In this document: positions 34,431 through 43,607 of the stretch, one piece after another
Layout: every line of letters begins with the position of its first letter
Numbering within the stretch: position 1 is the stretch's first letter
Notes under the pieces: generated by a model
Told to the model about the DNA's origin: nothing
The model's input: the letters and a program-made list of their open reading frames with translations, nothing else
The model's database searches: none
From: Butyrivibrio sp. INlla16
GTDB lineage: Bacteria > Bacillota > Clostridia > Lachnospirales > Lachnospiraceae
Length of the DNA: 64,000 nt
NCBI RefSeq assembly: GCF_900104155.1
Contig: NZ_FMYB01000002.1
Coordinates: 62,001-126,000, forward strand
Reading direction: 5' to 3'
Translations under genes and position numbers: made by a program

Positions 34431-34532
34431 AGGTGACATCTATTCCTTAGCAGATGTATGTCAAGGCCTTTAGAGCTTGCGTGCCTTGACGTGCATCTGC
34501 TAAGGAATATACTCTGAAAAAGAGGTCAATAG
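34418..34532. repeat. Nested inverted repeat with 26-bp stem hairpin
   Basis: Outer arms CTATTGACCTCTT (34418-34430) and AAGAGGTCAATAG (34520-34532) are perfect. Inside, 34442-34467 and 34483-34508 form a 26-bp stem around a 15-nt loop; the only two differences are U-G wobble pairs if transcribed on the plus strand. There is no T tract, so it is not a normal terminator. Confidence 0.75.
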
Positions 34533-34559
34533 CAGGTTGGAAAAATTATCCCAATAACC

Positions 34560-36116
34560 TTATTCCCACACGCCAAAGCTCTGGGCGCCAATAACAAGCT
34601 CATCTTCTAAGAAATCGGCCTTACCGATGCCGTAGATGAGGTTACTGCAGGAAATAGAGTCAAGCTCGGAAACAGGAATCTTCACAGCTTCACCTGAAGG
34701 GTTAACTGCAAGAAGAAGATTTCCGCGTTTATAAACTAAAATCCGCTCGCCTTCTTTGGCATAGACTACTTCAAAAGGTGCGTCGGCCTGAAGGTCCTCG
34801 TATTCATGGCGAAGAGCGATGATACTTCTTACTGTGTGAAGTATGGAGTCGGGATCACTTTCTGCTTCTGCAAGAGAAGGTGCATCCGCAGAAGAATCCT
34901 GTGGAATGTAGAGCTTCTCGGAAGAAGCTTCTGAGAAGCCGAAGTTTTTAGCGGAAGCATCCCACTGCATGGGAGAGCGGGAGCCTGTCCTGTGAAAACC
35001 GCCTTCCTTTGTGCGAACATCAGCTAGATAGCGCATACCTATTTCATCACCATAGTATAGGAAAGGCACGCCGGGCATTGTGAAGAAAAATGCATAGGCA
35101 AGCTTTATTTCAGAAATATCCAGTGCCTTGGTGACACGGGGAGTGTCGTGGTTACAGGTGATAAAACTTATGTAGCCATAGTCTTTGGAACCCTCGTAGC
35201 GGGGAAGGTAGTCCGCAAGGAATCGCTGCGGTCCGTCGCCGCCATCCTTCTTAAAGTAGCTGTGGTCACCGCCTTCTGTCTCACAGTCACGAACGAGAAC
35301 ATTGTAGCCATTTCCGTGATGATCAAGATAGAAATCTGCGTGAAAACCGTATTTCAAGGCACATTTGGGATTACACCACTCGGAAACAAGAGCTGCTTCA
35401 GGGTAATCCGCATCCAGCATTGCTCTGATATTTGTCCAGATAGCTCCGGTCGCACTTTTAACTTCATCATCCTCTTTTACAAGAGAGTCAGCCATATCCA
35501 CGCGGAAACCGTCGCAGCCTTTATCCAGCCAGAAGCGCATTACATCCTTGATGGCTTCTCGTGTTGCGATACAGGAAGGATGATCTGTGGGAAGCTGCCA
35601 TTTTTCGGTGATATTCAGCACTCCGTAGTTGAGCGCAGGCTGACACTTGAAGAAGTTAAGCATATAGCAGCCGTCGCGCTCGGCCTCACCGCCGATGTAG
35701 GGGTGACCGGCGATTCCGCAAAAAGCTCCGTCGGTCCAGATGTACCTGTCGGAATATTCGTTTCTGTCAGCCTCGCAGCTTTTCTTAAACCACTCGTGCT
35801 CCTCGGAGGTGTGTCCGGGAACCAGATCAAGAAGAATCTTTATGCCCTTCTTATGAGCTTCATCAAAAAGTCTGACAAGGTCCTCATTTGTTCCATATCT
35901 CTCTGCGACCTTCTTATAGTCGCGCACGTCGTAGCCCGCATCCTTGAAGGGTGAATCGAAAAGTGGATTAAGCCATATCGCGTTACAGCCAAGCCCTTTC
36001 ACATAATCAAGTTTTTCAATAATTCCTTCAATATCGCCTATTCCGTCAGCGTTTGTGTCGTTGAAGGATTGCGGATATATCTCATAAAATACTGCGTCTT
36101 TTAACCATGCCGGCAT
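34560..36116 (-). CDS. GH13 alpha-glucosidase-type enzyme
   Basis: This 518-aa cytosolic enzyme has GH13 motifs: Asp207 nucleophile in DGFRVDMAD, Glu246 acid/base in ALVSEWCNP, and Asp324 in ITCNHDTPR. The start MPAWLKDAVFYEIYPQSFNDTNADGIGD is typical of oligo-1,6-glucosidase/trehalose-synthase-like members acting on short alpha-glucans. The usual NHTS of region I is GHTS here (residue 101), a notable change. There is no signal peptide. A LacI-type operator lies about 54 bases upstream, suggesting sugar regulation. The substrate is not certain. Confidence 0.85.
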   Translation of the reverse strand: MPAWLKDAVFYEIYPQSFNDTNADGIGDIEGIIEKLDYVKGLGCNAIWLNPLFDSPFKDAGYDVRDYKKVAERYGTNEDLVRLFDEAHKKGIKILLDLVPGHTSEEHEWFKKSCEADRNEYSDRYIWTDGAFCGIAGHPYIGGEAERDGCYMLNFFKCQPALNYGVLNITEKWQLPTDHPSCIATREAIKDVMRFWLDKGCDGFRVDMADSLVKEDDEVKSATGAIWTNIRAMLDADYPEAALVSEWCNPKCALKYGFHADFYLDHHGNGYNVLVRDCETEGGDHSYFKKDGGDGPQRFLADYLPRYEGSKDYGYISFITCNHDTPRVTKALDISEIKLAYAFFFTMPGVPFLYYGDEIGMRYLADVRTKEGGFHRTGSRSPMQWDASAKNFGFSEASSEKLYIPQDSSADAPSLAEAESDPDSILHTVRSIIALRHEYEDLQADAPFEVVYAKEGERILVYKRGNLLLAVNPSGEAVKIPVSELDSISCSNLIYGIGKADFLEDELVIGAQSFGVWE

Positions 36117-36169
36117 GATAGCCCTCCTCGTTTAGTTAGTTTTTTTCGAACACCAAAAACAATAGAAAT

Positions 36170-36193
36170 GTTTAGAAAAACGTTTTCCTAAAC
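36170..36193 (-). promoter_or_regulatory. LacI/GalR-type operator before the GH13 gene
   Basis: A 24-bp near-perfect palindrome with AAAACGTTTT at its centre and GTTTAG/CTAAAC at its ends; one symmetric pair (positions 7 and 18) mismatches. This is the usual shape of LacI-family operators. No LacI gene is in the window. Confidence 0.65.
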
Positions 36194-36279
36194 TTTTTAC
36201 ATTATTACATATCTGTGAAGTAGATTTCAACATGCAAATGAGGAAACGTGGAATTATTTCTGAGGGAGGGCAGCAGTTC

Positions 36280-36288
36280 TGATATAAT
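36280..36288 (+). promoter_or_regulatory. Extended -10 promoter for TraX-like gene
   Basis: TGATATAAT lies 41 bases before the start codon at 36329. The -35 region is weak. Confidence 0.5.
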
Positions 36289-36328
36289 AGATGGATATAA
36301 AGGTTTTGCCCAGGGGAAATAATAATCA

Positions 36329-37195
36329 ATGGATGAATTATATAACAGACTGGAGAAGCTTGCAGAAGCGCTTCCCAGGTTTGATGCGAGTACTCTGAAA
36401 ATTGTAGCGGTTATCACAATGCTTATAGATCACATTGGAGCCGGAATTTTACTGTATCTTATTAAGGGTGGATTCTACCCTTTTGGCGGTGATTTTGATC
36501 ATAATGCGGAGATATATTACTGGATAAGACATGTGGGAAGGCAGGCTTTTCCCATCTATTGTTTTATGCTCACGCAGGGACTTGCTCACACCAGGAGTGT
36601 GCCGAAATATCTGCGTAATCTTGCTATATTCGGAATCATTTCTGAGCCGTTTTTCGATTATGCAGTGAAGATAAAACAGGATGTTTTTTCACTTGATCTT
36701 GTAGCGGTTTTTAACGCAAACAGAGAGATAATTCTTACCAAGTGCAATGTGTTTTTTACACTGTTTGTTGGGCTGATATCGATTTGGATGATGAAATACG
36801 TGGAAGATATGATTTTTGAAGAAGATCCGACTTCACCCTTTGGAGTTTCTGCGGCAAGTCCTTTTCATGTACTTCTGTACCTGGCGCCTTTGGCAGCAGG
36901 CTGCATTCTGACGCAGGTAATTCAGTCGGATTACAGGTGGTGGGGAGTTTGCCTCATCGGAATCTTCTATGTCTTTAGAAGGAGCAGGAAAATATCCTGT
37001 ATCATAGGATATCTGTTTTTCATGAATATGGGAGGAGAGGCGTGGAGCCTTCCGGCTTTTCTTTTGATCATGCTATACAGCGGCCGTCCGGGCACAATAA
37101 CAAGACGCTTCAAGTATGCTTTCTATGCATTCTATCCGCTTCATCTGTGCCTGATATATCTTGCCAGATGCTATATGGGAAAACTGATGCCTTGA
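36329..37195 (+). CDS. TraX-like integral membrane acyltransferase-type protein
   Basis: The 288-aa polytopic protein has the TraX pattern: LKIVAVITMLIDHIGAGILLY (35-55), WIRHVGRQAFPIYCFMLTQGLAHTR, and LRNLAIFGIISEPFFDYA. TraX N-acetylates F pilin; chromosomal homologues without conjugation genes are common in Firmicutes and their targets are unknown. The ATG follows GGGGAAA. A small membrane protein lies convergent downstream. No pilus genes are in the window. Confidence 0.8.
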   Translation: MDELYNRLEKLAEALPRFDASTLKIVAVITMLIDHIGAGILLYLIKGGFYPFGGDFDHNAEIYYWIRHVGRQAFPIYCFMLTQGLAHTRSVPKYLRNLAIFGIISEPFFDYAVKIKQDVFSLDLVAVFNANREIILTKCNVFFTLFVGLISIWMMKYVEDMIFEEDPTSPFGVSAASPFHVLLYLAPLAAGCILTQVIQSDYRWWGVCLIGIFYVFRRSRKISCIIGYLFFMNMGGEAWSLPAFLLIMLYSGRPGTITRRFKYAFYAFYPLHLCLIYLARCYMGKLMP

Positions 37196-37211
37196 GAATG
37201 TACTTCCAATC

Positions 37212-37439
37212 CTATTCAAACCTTGCCATCGTCAGGAAAAGGGCAACAAGAATAAGAAGCACCATGATAACGAAGATGATTTCGATTATCTTGGCGAAGA
37301 TACTGAACTGCCTGAAATCTCCGCTGAAGAATAAAAATCTGACAAGCACAAGAAAGAAGAGCAGCTCGGCTATAACAATTATTGCGTCAAAAATGACGGA
37401 CATGAGGGCTATTGAAGCCATAAACGGAACTGGGATCAT
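37212..37439 (-). CDS. Small two-helix membrane protein, unknown
   Basis: The minus-strand frame from ATG 37439 (GAAGGAA eight bases upstream) encodes 75 residues, MIPVPFMASIALMSVIFDAIIVI..., with two long hydrophobic helices (about 5-35 and 46-70) joined by a short FFSGDFRQFS loop. It sits in the gap between the TraX-like and hybrid-kinase genes. The ribosome site and clean helix pattern support a real gene, but no family is recognised. Confidence 0.5.
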   Translation of the reverse strand: MIPVPFMASIALMSVIFDAIIVIAELLFFLVLVRFLFFSGDFRQFSIFAKIIEIIFVIMVLLILVALFLTMARFE

Positions 37440-37660
37440 CGGCAAATTCCTTCAAAAATTTTTATCAAAAAAATATAAATATCAGAAACATTTTCTCAAT
37501 TTCATTTTAACACCAAAACATAGTCAAATAGAATCCATAAATCCCTTTTTTAAGCCATTTTTAATACCTAGTTAATAGAATTGTCATTGTTATTGTGATA
37601 CCATAAAATCGAATTATCATAAAACTATGATGTCGTAACTATGCGGGCAGAGGAGTGTCG

Positions 37661-40546
37661 ATGAAACAAAAAAAGATTACCCTCACAATGCAACTTATAA
37701 TAATAGTGGTAGCTATTTTGCTCATTGGAGATGCTCTGATGGGTTATGTTATGATGAGGCAATCCCGGGAATCGATTAAGACGATCCTGAATGAGAGAAT
37801 GCTGGACATCGCCAACAGTGCTGCGGCACTGCTCGACGGAGATATCATGGAATCGATTAGTCCGGCGGATACAGGAACTCCTGAGTACAACAGCCAGATG
37901 GAAAGGCTGAGTGCCTTCAGAGACAGCATCGAGCTCAAATATATCTATTGCATCAATGACGATGGAAACGGCAAATTCACGTTTTCAATAGATCCCACAA
38001 TTCTTGATCCTGCGCCTTTCGGAGCGGAGGTTGTATACACCGATGCCCTATACGAGGCGAGTCTTGGAACCCCTATGGTAGATGAACAACCATATACCGA
38101 TGAATGGGGCACTTTTTACAGTGCTTACAGTCCGGTATTTAATTCGGAGGGAAAAGTTGCCTGTATAGTTGCTGTGGACTTTTCTGCAAAGTGGTATGAT
38201 GACGAGCTTGCAAAATATGCAAGGGTCACCATGATAAATATTGTCTCATCATTGATTGTCGGTATTGCGCTTGTTGCCTTTGCCATGGGAAGAGTAAGGA
38301 AGCGCTTTGGAGAGCTAAGCGTTGAGATAAATGATCTTGCTTCCGATATTGATGACATTACTCGTGAGCTTCAGACTCAAACGGATAAGACAGTTTCGGA
38401 GCCTGTAGTGATAGAACCTGAAAAGAAAAAAGCAAGCACCGATGCCATCGATGATATCAAGGAAATCAGTGAAAAAATCCACGAGGTTCGCGGTCATATA
38501 AGTGAATATATGGATCATGCACAGAGACGTGCAAACAGCATGATCACGGCTCTGGCTGCGGATTACAGAAGTGTCTATTATGTAAATCTGGACAAGGATG
38601 AAGGCGTCTGCTTCAGAGAGCATTCAAATATAAAAAATGGCCTTGGTGAAGGAGAGCACTTTATTTTCAGCGAGACCTTTACAAAGTATGCGAATGATTA
38701 TGTTGCTGAGAGCTACAGGCCCGGATTCCTTGAATTTATATCACCTGAGGTTATTAGGAAAAATCTTGAAAGCGAACCGATAATAGCTTTCAGATATCTG
38801 GTTTCCAGAAACGGAGTTGAGTCCTACGAGATGCTTAGAATAGCAGGTGTTCGAAGGGCTGAAGACAGGGACGATCACATCGTTCATTCTATTGGAGTGG
38901 GATTTACCGACGTTGATATGGAGATGAGAAGATCCCTCGATCAGAGCCAGGCTCTTAGTGATGCGCTACAGGTTGCTGAGGAAGCAAGTAAAGCGAAAAC
39001 TGTTTTCCTGTCAAATATGAGTCATGAGATCAGAACGCCCATGAATGCCATCATAGGGCTCGACAGGATTGCCCTGAGCGACCCCGATATCTCTGAAAAA
39101 ACCAAGGATTACCTTGAGCAGATTGAAAGCTCCGCGAATCATCTGCTTAAGATAATAAATGACATTCTTGATATGTCCAGGATCGAGTCGGGACGTATGA
39201 CGATGAAAAATGAGGAATTTTCATTCATTAAATTATTGGAGCAGATCAATACGATTATCGGAAGTCAGTGCAACGACAAGGGACTTAGGTTTGAGAGCAA
39301 GATAGTCGGAGATGTTGATAAATACTATATCGGCGATGACATGAAGCTGAAGCAGGTCATCATAAATATCCTTGGCAACGCGGTTAAGTTTACACCAAAG
39401 GACGGTACGGTGAGTCTTGTAACCGAGCGAACGGCAAGGTTTGACGGGAAATCAACCCTGACCTTCACCATGAAGGATACTGGAATCGGAATGGATGAGG
39501 AATTTATTCCGAAGATTTTTGAACCCTTTGCACAGGAAGATGCTTCCAGTACCAACAAGTACGGCAGTACCGGCCTTGGTATGGCAATAACCAAGAATAT
39601 CGTCGAGATGATGAACGGTAAAATTGAGGTCACAAGCAAAAAGGGAGAAGGTACAACGTTTGTTGTCTCTGTTACTCTGATGGACTCCGACAGAGTGGAC
39701 ACAGCTGAGGATGGAGATGAGATAAATCCGCATGAGATGGTTGTACTTGTTGTTGATGATGACGATTTTGCATGCGAACATGCAAAGCTTGAGCTTGAGA
39801 AGGTAGGAATAGCCTCGGAGATTGCACACTCAGGTGAGGAAGCTTTGGAGATGGTAAGGCTTCGCCATGCAAGGAGAGAACTGTACAATCTTATTCTTAT
39901 GGACTGGAAGATGCCTCAGATGGACGGTATTGAGACCACAAAGAAGATAAGGGAGATAATCGGTGATGATTCTGCGATAATCATCCTGACCTCCTTCCAG
40001 TGGGATGATGTACTTCATGAGGCATTGGAATCAGGCGTTGACAGCTTTATCTCAAAACCGCTTAATTCAGTCTTTCTTCTTGATCAGTTCAAGGAAGCAC
40101 TGGTCAAGAAGAATATGGAAAACTCAGCCCGCATAGACAAGGTTAAGCTTGAGGGACGACGGGTTCTTCTGGCCGAGGATATAATGGTTAATGCCAGGAT
40201 TATGATGAAGGTTCTTGACATGAGGAAGATTGAAGTCGACTATGCCGAGAACGGGAAAATTGCGGTCGAGTTCTTTGAATCCCACCCCGAGTGGTACTAT
40301 GACGCAATTTTGATGGACATGAGAATGCCCGAGATGGACGGACTCACCGCAGCGGCTGCGATAAGAGCTCTTGACAGGGACGATGCCAAGAAGATCCCGA
40401 TCATCGCCCTGACCGCCAACGCCTTTGACGAGGACGTGCAGCGAAGCCTCCAGGCAGGCCTCAACGCCCACCTTAGTAAACCCGTTGAACCCGACATAAT
40501 ATTCGAAACCCTCGAAAGCCTCATCACGGATCACCCGCACAATTAA
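37661..40546 (+). CDS. Hybrid sensor histidine kinase with two receiver domains
   Basis: 961 aa from ATG 37661 (GAGGAG upstream). TM1 (about 9-29), an extracytoplasmic sensor (30-185) with Cache-like features, TM2 (about 187-208), a coiled linker, a PAS-like region (about 290-430), HisKA with His455 (SNMSHEIRTPMNAIIG), HATPase with KDTGIGMD and GSTGLGMAI, then REC1 (Asp748, LMDWKMPQMDG) and REC2 (Asp886, LMDMRMPEMDG). It lacks an Hpt domain, so phosphotransfer to a separate partner is likely. The last 50 codons are strikingly C-rich compared with the rest. The signal is unknown. Confidence 0.92.
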   Translation: MKQKKITLTMQLIIIVVAILLIGDALMGYVMMRQSRESIKTILNERMLDIANSAAALLDGDIMESISPADTGTPEYNSQMERLSAFRDSIELKYIYCINDDGNGKFTFSIDPTILDPAPFGAEVVYTDALYEASLGTPMVDEQPYTDEWGTFYSAYSPVFNSEGKVACIVAVDFSAKWYDDELAKYARVTMINIVSSLIVGIALVAFAMGRVRKRFGELSVEINDLASDIDDITRELQTQTDKTVSEPVVIEPEKKKASTDAIDDIKEISEKIHEVRGHISEYMDHAQRRANSMITALAADYRSVYYVNLDKDEGVCFREHSNIKNGLGEGEHFIFSETFTKYANDYVAESYRPGFLEFISPEVIRKNLESEPIIAFRYLVSRNGVESYEMLRIAGVRRAEDRDDHIVHSIGVGFTDVDMEMRRSLDQSQALSDALQVAEEASKAKTVFLSNMSHEIRTPMNAIIGLDRIALSDPDISEKTKDYLEQIESSANHLLKIINDILDMSRIESGRMTMKNEEFSFIKLLEQINTIIGSQCNDKGLRFESKIVGDVDKYYIGDDMKLKQVIINILGNAVKFTPKDGTVSLVTERTARFDGKSTLTFTMKDTGIGMDEEFIPKIFEPFAQEDASSTNKYGSTGLGMAITKNIVEMMNGKIEVTSKKGEGTTFVVSVTLMDSDRVDTAEDGDEINPHEMVVLVVDDDDFACEHAKLELEKVGIASEIAHSGEEALEMVRLRHARRELYNLILMDWKMPQMDGIETTKKIREIIGDDSAIIILTSFQWDDVLHEALESGVDSFISKPLNSVFLLDQFKEALVKKNMENSARIDKVKLEGRRVLLAEDIMVNARIMMKVLDMRKIEVDYAENGKIAVEFFESHPEWYYDAILMDMRMPEMDGLTAAAAIRALDRDDAKKIPIIALTANAFDEDVQRSLQAGLNAHLSKPVEPDIIFETLESLITDHPHN

Positions 40547-40567
40547 AAACTTCACACAGTAAATAAG

Positions 40568-40609
40568 AATCCCGCTCAGCCGTTCTCATCAGCGCTGGCG
40601 GGATTTTAT
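40568..40609 (+). terminator. Terminator after hybrid kinase gene
   Basis: AATCCCGC (40568-40575) pairs with GCGGGATT (40598-40605), followed by TT. The loop region has some internal pairing. Confidence 0.75.
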
Positions 40610-40766
40610 ATTTCATGGCATGCTCCGCCTCCAATGGCCTTGGCCCCCATGCAGCCCGATGGCTCCGGGCCGAGACCATATGCTCATTTTCACCGTCAAT
40701 TGGCTCAGAACATTCATCAGGCTCTTTGTTTTCTTTAATTCATGCGTGGGACAAAACTCAAAACTG

Positions 40767-40991
40767 TTTGCGAAAGCCACTAACGTTCTTAAGACTCTTT
40801 TGCAATTTATTCTGAGCTTTGAATTTTCTTATGCTCACATAGCAGATTTTAAGTGCATGCGAGATAACGAGCTTTGAAAAAGCGATTATATCGAGCATGC
40901 ACAATAGAAGAAATCTGCGTGAGCATTAGAAAATTCAAGCGAGTGAATATAGAAGCAAAAAGTCTTAAGAACGTAAGTGGCTCTAAGCAAA
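40767..40991. repeat. 225-bp palindromic element at the end of the permease-kinase gene
   Basis: Left arm from TTTGC (40767) and right arm to GCAAA (40991) are imperfect inverted repeats centred near 40879: GCCACT.ACGTTCTTAAGACT, GAATTTTCT.ATGCTCAC, GCAGATTT and GTGCATGC occur on both sides, and the centre is GCTTTGAAAAAGC. The right arm overlaps the last 35 codons of the kinase frame, replacing its ATPase domain. The GC-rich stretch 40615-40766 beside it has no recognisable gene. Confidence 0.8.
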
Positions 40992-43182
40992 CCAATTTTT
41001 CCTTCATTGGTATATTTTACGGCATTTGACAAAAGATTCTGATATATCTGGCGTAGCCTGACGACATCACCGTACAACCTTCGCGGCATGTCCTGATCTA
41101 TCCGAACCTCGTAGGCCAGGCCCTTTGCTGTAGCCAGACGTCTCGAGGATTTGATCGTTTCGTTGACCATTTGTGGAAAATCATATTCCGTCTCTGCAAG
41201 TTCCAGATTTCCCGAATCAATCAGAGAAAAATCAAGCAGATCATTGACCAGAGAGACTACCAGATTGCCGGCAACATGTATTTCGGAAGCCTGCTTTCGA
41301 ATAGTGTCATCAGAGGTCTCGCGAAGAATCATCTCATCAAGTCCCATGATGGAATTGACGGGAGTTCGAATTTCGTGTGACATGTGGGACAGGAATTTGT
41401 TCTTTGTTTTTACAAGGTTCTCGGCCGTCTTTTTCTGCCTGTTGATTAAACCGGCATATAAACTGAAGACGATGATAAGCGTGATGATAATCAGATCATT
41501 TTCAATCGTACTTTCTTTCATCTGTGAAACTTTAATTATAGTCATTTGTTCATCAAGAAATGCATCAAGATGTGCCTTTTCTTCCGGAGTTTGACTTATT
41601 CCGTTTTGATCAAAAGCATGGTTGTGATAGTCCTGGAGATTTTCCACTACAGTATTTGTGGCTGTGTCCGTAATCTGTCTTGTCCAAACCGAAGTGGTGA
41701 AGAAGATCAGAAACAGAAACATTATCCATACAACAGTGGAACTACCGAATCGCCACTCGTCATCCTTTCGACAGATGTAGCGGAAAAAGATGAAACCAAG
41801 GACGCTCCAGATAACAAGAATCAGGTAGGACTCCGTGGAAAGAGTTGATACTGATGAAAAACTGGGAATAATGAAGTACATAAAGAAAAAGACGGAACAA
41901 AGCATTCCGATTGTGCCGGTAGCTGTAACTATATAATTTTTCTCATCCTTTGATATTTTGAAAGCTACCAGTGAAATATAAAAATACGCAATTGAGGCGC
42001 CTATTGAGCTTATATCCACGATCCAGCCGATAACACTCCTTCCGAGGAATGGGACAGGCAATGAAATAAGAACGATAAACGGAATAATATTCTTGGAAAT
42101 GTGTTTTTTGTCGGAATGTCCGAACCAGGAGGGAAGCATATTCTGTCTGTCCATGGACATCATGAGCCTTGAGAGTACAAACATGTTGCCGAGGATTCCT
42201 GTGAACAATGCCCCTACTATTGTAAGAATGAGAAATCTGATACCACTTTTTCCAAGGATTGTTTCTACCGAATTAAAAACAGGAATACTATTGACTCCGG
42301 TGAATCTGCTAAGGTTATTTATATATGAAAACCAGTCCCCATATGGCTTTTTGGGTGCGGATGCGGCAACGAGTGCAAGGGCAATATAACAAAAAGCACT
42401 GAGTAACACAGAAACAATAATAATCGGAAGAGATTTTTTAGTTGAAAAATTGAACTCCTCCGAGGCGTGTGAGATGGACTCAAAGCCAACAAAAGCCGAT
42501 GGAGATAGCGCAATAATATTCATCATCCCAAGGAGCGGTATTTTGCCGGGGGATAATAAGGCACTATATTGAAGCCGTTTTTCGAAAGATGAATAACTGC
42601 AGCTATGAAAAAAATGATGATTCCCGCGATCATTATCAAGGCGCAGACAGTCTGTACAATACCGGGAATTCTGTTTCCGGCATAGCAAATTCCGCCTATT
42701 AGAAGTATTGCAAAGATGGACAGGAGAGCTTCGCCGAAATATACATCGTATCCTGCAATCTGATAATGGAAGCCGAACTGAAACTTTTTTCCCATGAAAT
42801 ATCTGAAGATCAGCGGGAGTGCCGTGGCATTTGCCCATGCGATTGAAATATAAACAATCGCAAGAAACCATGAGCAGAGAAATCCGTGATCATAACTAAG
42901 ATTCGTTCGAACATAGGTAAAGGCTCCGCCTGCATCAGGTGAGTGGTTTATCATGAAATGATAATTGACGCCTATTATCAGCATAATTGCAGCGCTGATT
43001 AGCATGCTTATGACCGTACCGAGAGGTCCGGCTATGGGAAGGAAAGTTGTTCCCGGCATCATGAAGGCACCCCAGCCGACAGCGCAGCCAAAGGAGATGG
43101 CCCACACATTTAGCGGAGACAGATTTTTCTGGAGCATGGATGCGGATTTTTTCGTATTGGTTGGTTTCATTTCGCTCACCAT
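40886..43182 (-). pseudogene. APC amino-acid permease fused to histidine kinase; frameshifted and 3'-truncated
   Basis: Codons from 43182 encode an APC permease start (SPLNVWAISFGCAVGWGAFMMPG, then helices). The frame ends near 42523, but the other frame continues the same permease (GKIPLLGMMNIIALSPSAFVGFESISHAS) at a C5/G5 run at 42548-42552, so one base is missing or extra there. After about 12 helices comes a histidine kinase (KFLSHMSHEIRTPVNSIMG, then N-box QIYQNLLSNAVKYTNEGKI). The ATPase domain stops just after the N-box, where palindrome sequence begins; the DxGxG part is lost. Intact, it would be a transporter-type nutrient sensor like CbrA in plan. Probably non-functional now. Confidence 0.8.
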
Positions 43183-43291
43183 TTTCCCTTAAAAGATTCG
43201 ACAATATCTGCATATTATAATTATCCACCAAGCTGATAAACCTATGATAAACTGAGCATTAAATATCGATAAAAAGTTTTGTGAAAAATGG

Positions 43292-43348
43292 TTGACAACG
43301 CGGTCTACCGCGAATAGACTATAAATGTGAGGTCGATTGAGAATAGAC
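43292..43348 (+). promoter_or_regulatory. BlaI-type promoter with two operator palindromes
   Basis: TTGACA is at 43292-43297. GTCTACCGCGAATAGAC (43303-43319) and GTCGATTGAGAATAGAC (43332-43348) share the dyad GTCTA-N7-TAGAC, 29 bp apart, overlapping the -10 region. Paired dyads are typical for BlaI/MecI dimers. Confidence 0.65.
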
Positions 43349-43367
43349 TTACATAAAGGAGGGAATC

Positions 43368-43550
43368 ATGGCTGTAGAATTAGGGGAAGTTCAGATGCAG
43401 TTTGCAGAGCTTATCTGGGAGAAGGAGCCTGTGGAAGAGACTTTTGGGGGATTGCTCCCTGCGTTTCTGGCCGCTTTCACATCGAGACAGAAGCTTTCTA
43501 AAAAAGAGATTGATGAGATAAAGAAAATAATCGACGATGCGAAGGGCTGA
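43368..43550 (+). pseudogene. BlaI/MecI-family repressor missing its winged-helix domain
   Basis: The 60-aa product joins the typical BlaI N-terminus (MAVELGEVQMQFAELIWEKEPV) directly to the typical C-terminus (EETFGGLLPAFLAAFTSRQKLSKKEIDEIKKIIDD). The intervening 60-65 residues, which hold the winged-helix DNA-binding domain and linker, are absent, yet the frame stays open and AAGGAGGG precedes the ATG. A full protein is about 125 aa. What remains is mostly the dimerisation/cleavage end. It lies before blaR1 and after two intact operators. It may be a dead gene or a dominant-negative subunit. Confidence 0.8.
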
Positions 43551-43607
43551 TAGTGACTTAAAGAAGTTTGCGATTGGCATTAAACTTGGGCTAGAGGAGA
43601 AGTGTGT

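Noticed and set aside
40615-40877. Two overlapping plus-strand frames (66 and 85 codons) beside the palindrome
   Set aside because: No ribosome sites and no recognisable families; they run through a GC-rich stretch and the inverted repeat arm.
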